Below are positions 62,426 through 64,000 of a stretch of 64,000 bases of DNA, piece by piece. The notes beneath the pieces were generated by a model. That model was not told where the DNA came from. It saw nothing but the letters and a program-made list of their open reading frames with translations, and searched no databases. Numbering within the stretch: position 1 is the first letter of the stretch; every line of letters begins with the position of its first letter. A program made the translations under genes and the position numbers. The stretch is from Desulfonatronospira thiodismutans ASO3-1. Its GTDB lineage: Bacteria; Desulfobacterota; Desulfovibrionia; Desulfovibrionales; Desulfonatronovibrionaceae. The stretch spans positions 364,001 to 428,000 of the forward strand of contig NZ_ACJN02000001.1 in assembly GCF_000174435.1 (NCBI RefSeq). Direction: 5' to 3'.

Positions 62426-64000
62426 TCATGGCAGATAATCCAGATGCAGGGGATAAACCATTTCCCGGTCCGGATCGGTTTCATTAAGCCTGAACCATAC
62501 ATCCACCTGCTCATTAATGGCCCTGTACTGCTCCAGCTTGGCCAGGATATTCCACTCCAGCTGGGATCTCTGCTCAGCGGTCATGCTGGCGAACATCTCG
62601 TCATTTAAAGACAGGATATCGCTTTTATACGGCAGGGCCTGGATAAAGGACGGCAGCAGGCCGGTATCAGCCAGCCTGCCGGCACCGGATATATCCTCAG
62701 GACTCTGCATGGTCTGACTGGAAACGCTCTGCAGGGCCTCGAAAAACTGCATCTGGGTCACTTCTGCGCGCATGAGGGCCTGAATGACATTGTCCAGGGC
62801 CTGGGCCAGGGAGCTCAGCTGATCCCTGTTCACAAGCACCCGCACCTCCAGGGAACGGTCCGCAGTGTAGACCAGATCCCGGTCCATGGCCCAGGCCACA
62901 ATATCCTTGGGAGGGCTTGCGGACTGTCCGATGTACTCCACTAGGGCCGCTTCCCAGAGCTTGCCCACAGCCTCCTGTCCCTGGCCCACCTCCTGGGGTT
63001 CGTCCTGGACCTGGGCTGTGGCAGCTGCGGCATCATCGTCTGTGCCCAGCGCCTTTTGCAGCAGATCGTTAATCTCCATGACTATATCATCCACCAGTGC
63101 CTGATATTCTTCCTGCTCAAAAGCATCCACGGAGGTGTAGGCCGATTCGCTGCTGCCCCTTACCTGGGAGAGCTTCATATACTGCGGGGTGGCTATGGGA
63201 TGATCCTCCGTTGCCCTGGGGTCCAGAAGGTGAATGGCCAGAATATGTACCTGGGCATCGTCTGCTTCCCGGCGCAGGTCATGCTCATCCTTGCCGGTGG
63301 TGTTCTGTGGGTCACCTTTGGGGTTGGAGCTGGCGTCGGTGATGAAAACCATGAAACGAAGAGAATTATCCCTCCAGTCGGAGCGCAGGGCCTCGTCCAC
63401 GCCGGCGAAGCCTTCCTCTGCATAGTCCCCACTGCCTACTTCGGTCTCTTCAAGCTCATGTTCCAGCAGGTGGATGAGCCTATCACCGTCCACCAGTTCC
63501 GGAGTGAAGTTTAGCACATCGTATTCCAGCCAGGGGACGGTGTCGATGCAGTCCCTGAAACCCACCAGCCCGAAACGGAAACGTGCTGCTGTATCATCTG
63601 TAAAGTCCTGGACCATTTTCACCACAGCTTCCCTGGTCATATCGATAAAGGGCTGCATGCTCCGGGTGGTGTCAATGGTAAAGACTATGTCTACATTCAG
63701 ATCCTCCATGGCGGCCCCGGCCTGATCACCGCGCTGAATCCGTGCCTGGGAGCTGTATTCCTCGTCATCCAGGGTGTCGGCCCCGCGCTGCTCGGGCACG
63801 GCTGCTGCCAACTGCAGAAGGCGCACGTCATCGCCCATGATGCTGGTCTCTTCCCAGTCCAGGATGGGCAGGATGTAGAACTGCTTGGTGATATCCACGA
63901 AACGCTGGGGCTCCATGCTCACTATTTCCCCGGGCACATCGCCCGTCTCAATGCCCTGGTAGATCTCGCGGGCCCTGTCCTGACGCCCGAAATCGTCAAC
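62426..64000 (-). CDS. von Willebrand A domain protein, possibly the C-terminal part of PpkA
   Basis: Open at the right edge, 524 residues visible. A vWA domain at about 100-300 has the MIDAS-type DTTRS (DIVFTIDTTRSM), then GLVGFRD and FITDASSNPKGD, so the metal site is probably functional. Before it stands QRFVDITKQFYILPILDWEE, and after it a helix-rich C-terminal region. In P. aeruginosa PpkA the extracytoplasmic vWA domain is the TagR contact site; gene content here agrees with that, but the kinase domain is not in the window. No signal is visible because the N-terminus is missing. Confidence 0.7.
   Translation of the reverse strand, partial: VDDFGRQDRAREIYQGIETGDVPGEIVSMEPQRFVDITKQFYILPILDWEETSIMGDDVRLLQLAAAVPEQRGADTLDDEEYSSQARIQRGDQAGAAMEDLNVDIVFTIDTTRSMQPFIDMTREAVVKMVQDFTDDTAARFRFGLVGFRDCIDTVPWLEYDVLNFTPELVDGDRLIHLLEHELEETEVGSGDYAEEGFAGVDEALRSDWRDNSLRFMVFITDASSNPKGDPQNTTGKDEHDLRREADDAQVHILAIHLLDPRATEDHPIATPQYMKLSQVRGSSESAYTSVDAFEQEEYQALVDDIVMEINDLLQKALGTDDDAAAATAQVQDEPQEVGQGQEAVGKLWEAALVEYIGQSASPPKDIVAWAMDRDLVYTADRSLEVRVLVNRDQLSSLAQALDNVIQALMRAEVTQMQFFEALQSVSSQTMQSPEDISGAGRLADTGLLPSFIQALPYKSDILSLNDEMFASMTAEQRSQLEWNILAKLEQYRAINEQVDVWFRLNETDPDREMVYPLHLDYLP

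Overview
The window reads as a chromosomal segment of a sulfate-reducing bacterium of the Desulfovibrionales type (Desulfobacterota). The reasons are a molybdenum nitrogenase cofactor operon next to a complete lactate-to-acetate oxidation operon of the kind known in Desulfovibrio (permease, D-lactate dehydrogenase pair, phosphotransacetylase, acetate kinase, LUD-type L-lactate dehydrogenase subunits), preceded by a two-component system with a sigma-54 activator. A haloalkaliphilic relative such as Desulfonatronospira is possible, but the genus is a guess. No rRNA, tRNA or CRISPR array was found.

Layout. 1-5.1 kb: the end of nifK, then nifE, nifN and nifB on the plus strand. 5.1-6.4 kb: a small convergent operon with a metallopeptidase-like protein and a MgtE_N-like protein. 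6.4-7.0 kb: gene-free and rich in hairpins. 7.0-22.6 kb: sensor kinase and sigma-54 activator, two dyad binding sites, lldP, D-lactate dehydrogenase (FAD and Fe-S subunits), pta, ackA, lutC-like and a fused lutB/lutA-like gene. A 259-bp MITE-like element with an 8-bp target duplication sits between pta and ackA. 22.6-27.7 kb: DUF2283 gene, a PflX-type radical SAM protein, and an AAA ATPase (DUF4143 type) flanked by about 0.86-kb direct repeats that leave truncated copies of the radical SAM gene and rimI; each repeat carries a strongly structured intergenic element. 28-30 kb: L-lactate dehydrogenase and an HDAC-family deacylase.

30-64 kb: a long, almost entirely minus-strand block of envelope proteins. 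Its upstream end (56.4-64 kb) looks like the periplasmic sensing arm of the type VI secretion threonine-phosphorylation pathway: a vWA protein that could be PpkA (partial, runs off the window), an ABC ATPase (TagT-like), a FtsX permease (TagS-like), a SUMF1-domain protein (TagR-like) and two coiled-coil lipoproteins (one possibly TagQ-like). Downstream lies a set of large exported proteins. Five of them share an undescribed module of about 85 residues with the core pattern LTVRAxRAWxxLP...DLLGAD. The partners are a PDZ/S41 protease, a beta-propeller, a four-unit repeat protein with a Big_2 domain, a small membrane-anchored protein, and a 1,670-residue ankyrin/PQQ-propeller giant. This module is the best candidate here for a new system: a family of periplasmic proteins that probably recognise a common partner.

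Together the first half supports nitrogen fixation and growth on lactate, with regulation by the linked two-component system. The second half is a surface or envelope sensing system of unknown target. Several intergenic repeat families (two MITE-like elements, CTGCAAAAA palindromes, GATT-rich tracts, an AGGAGGGG-type repeat) recur across the window.
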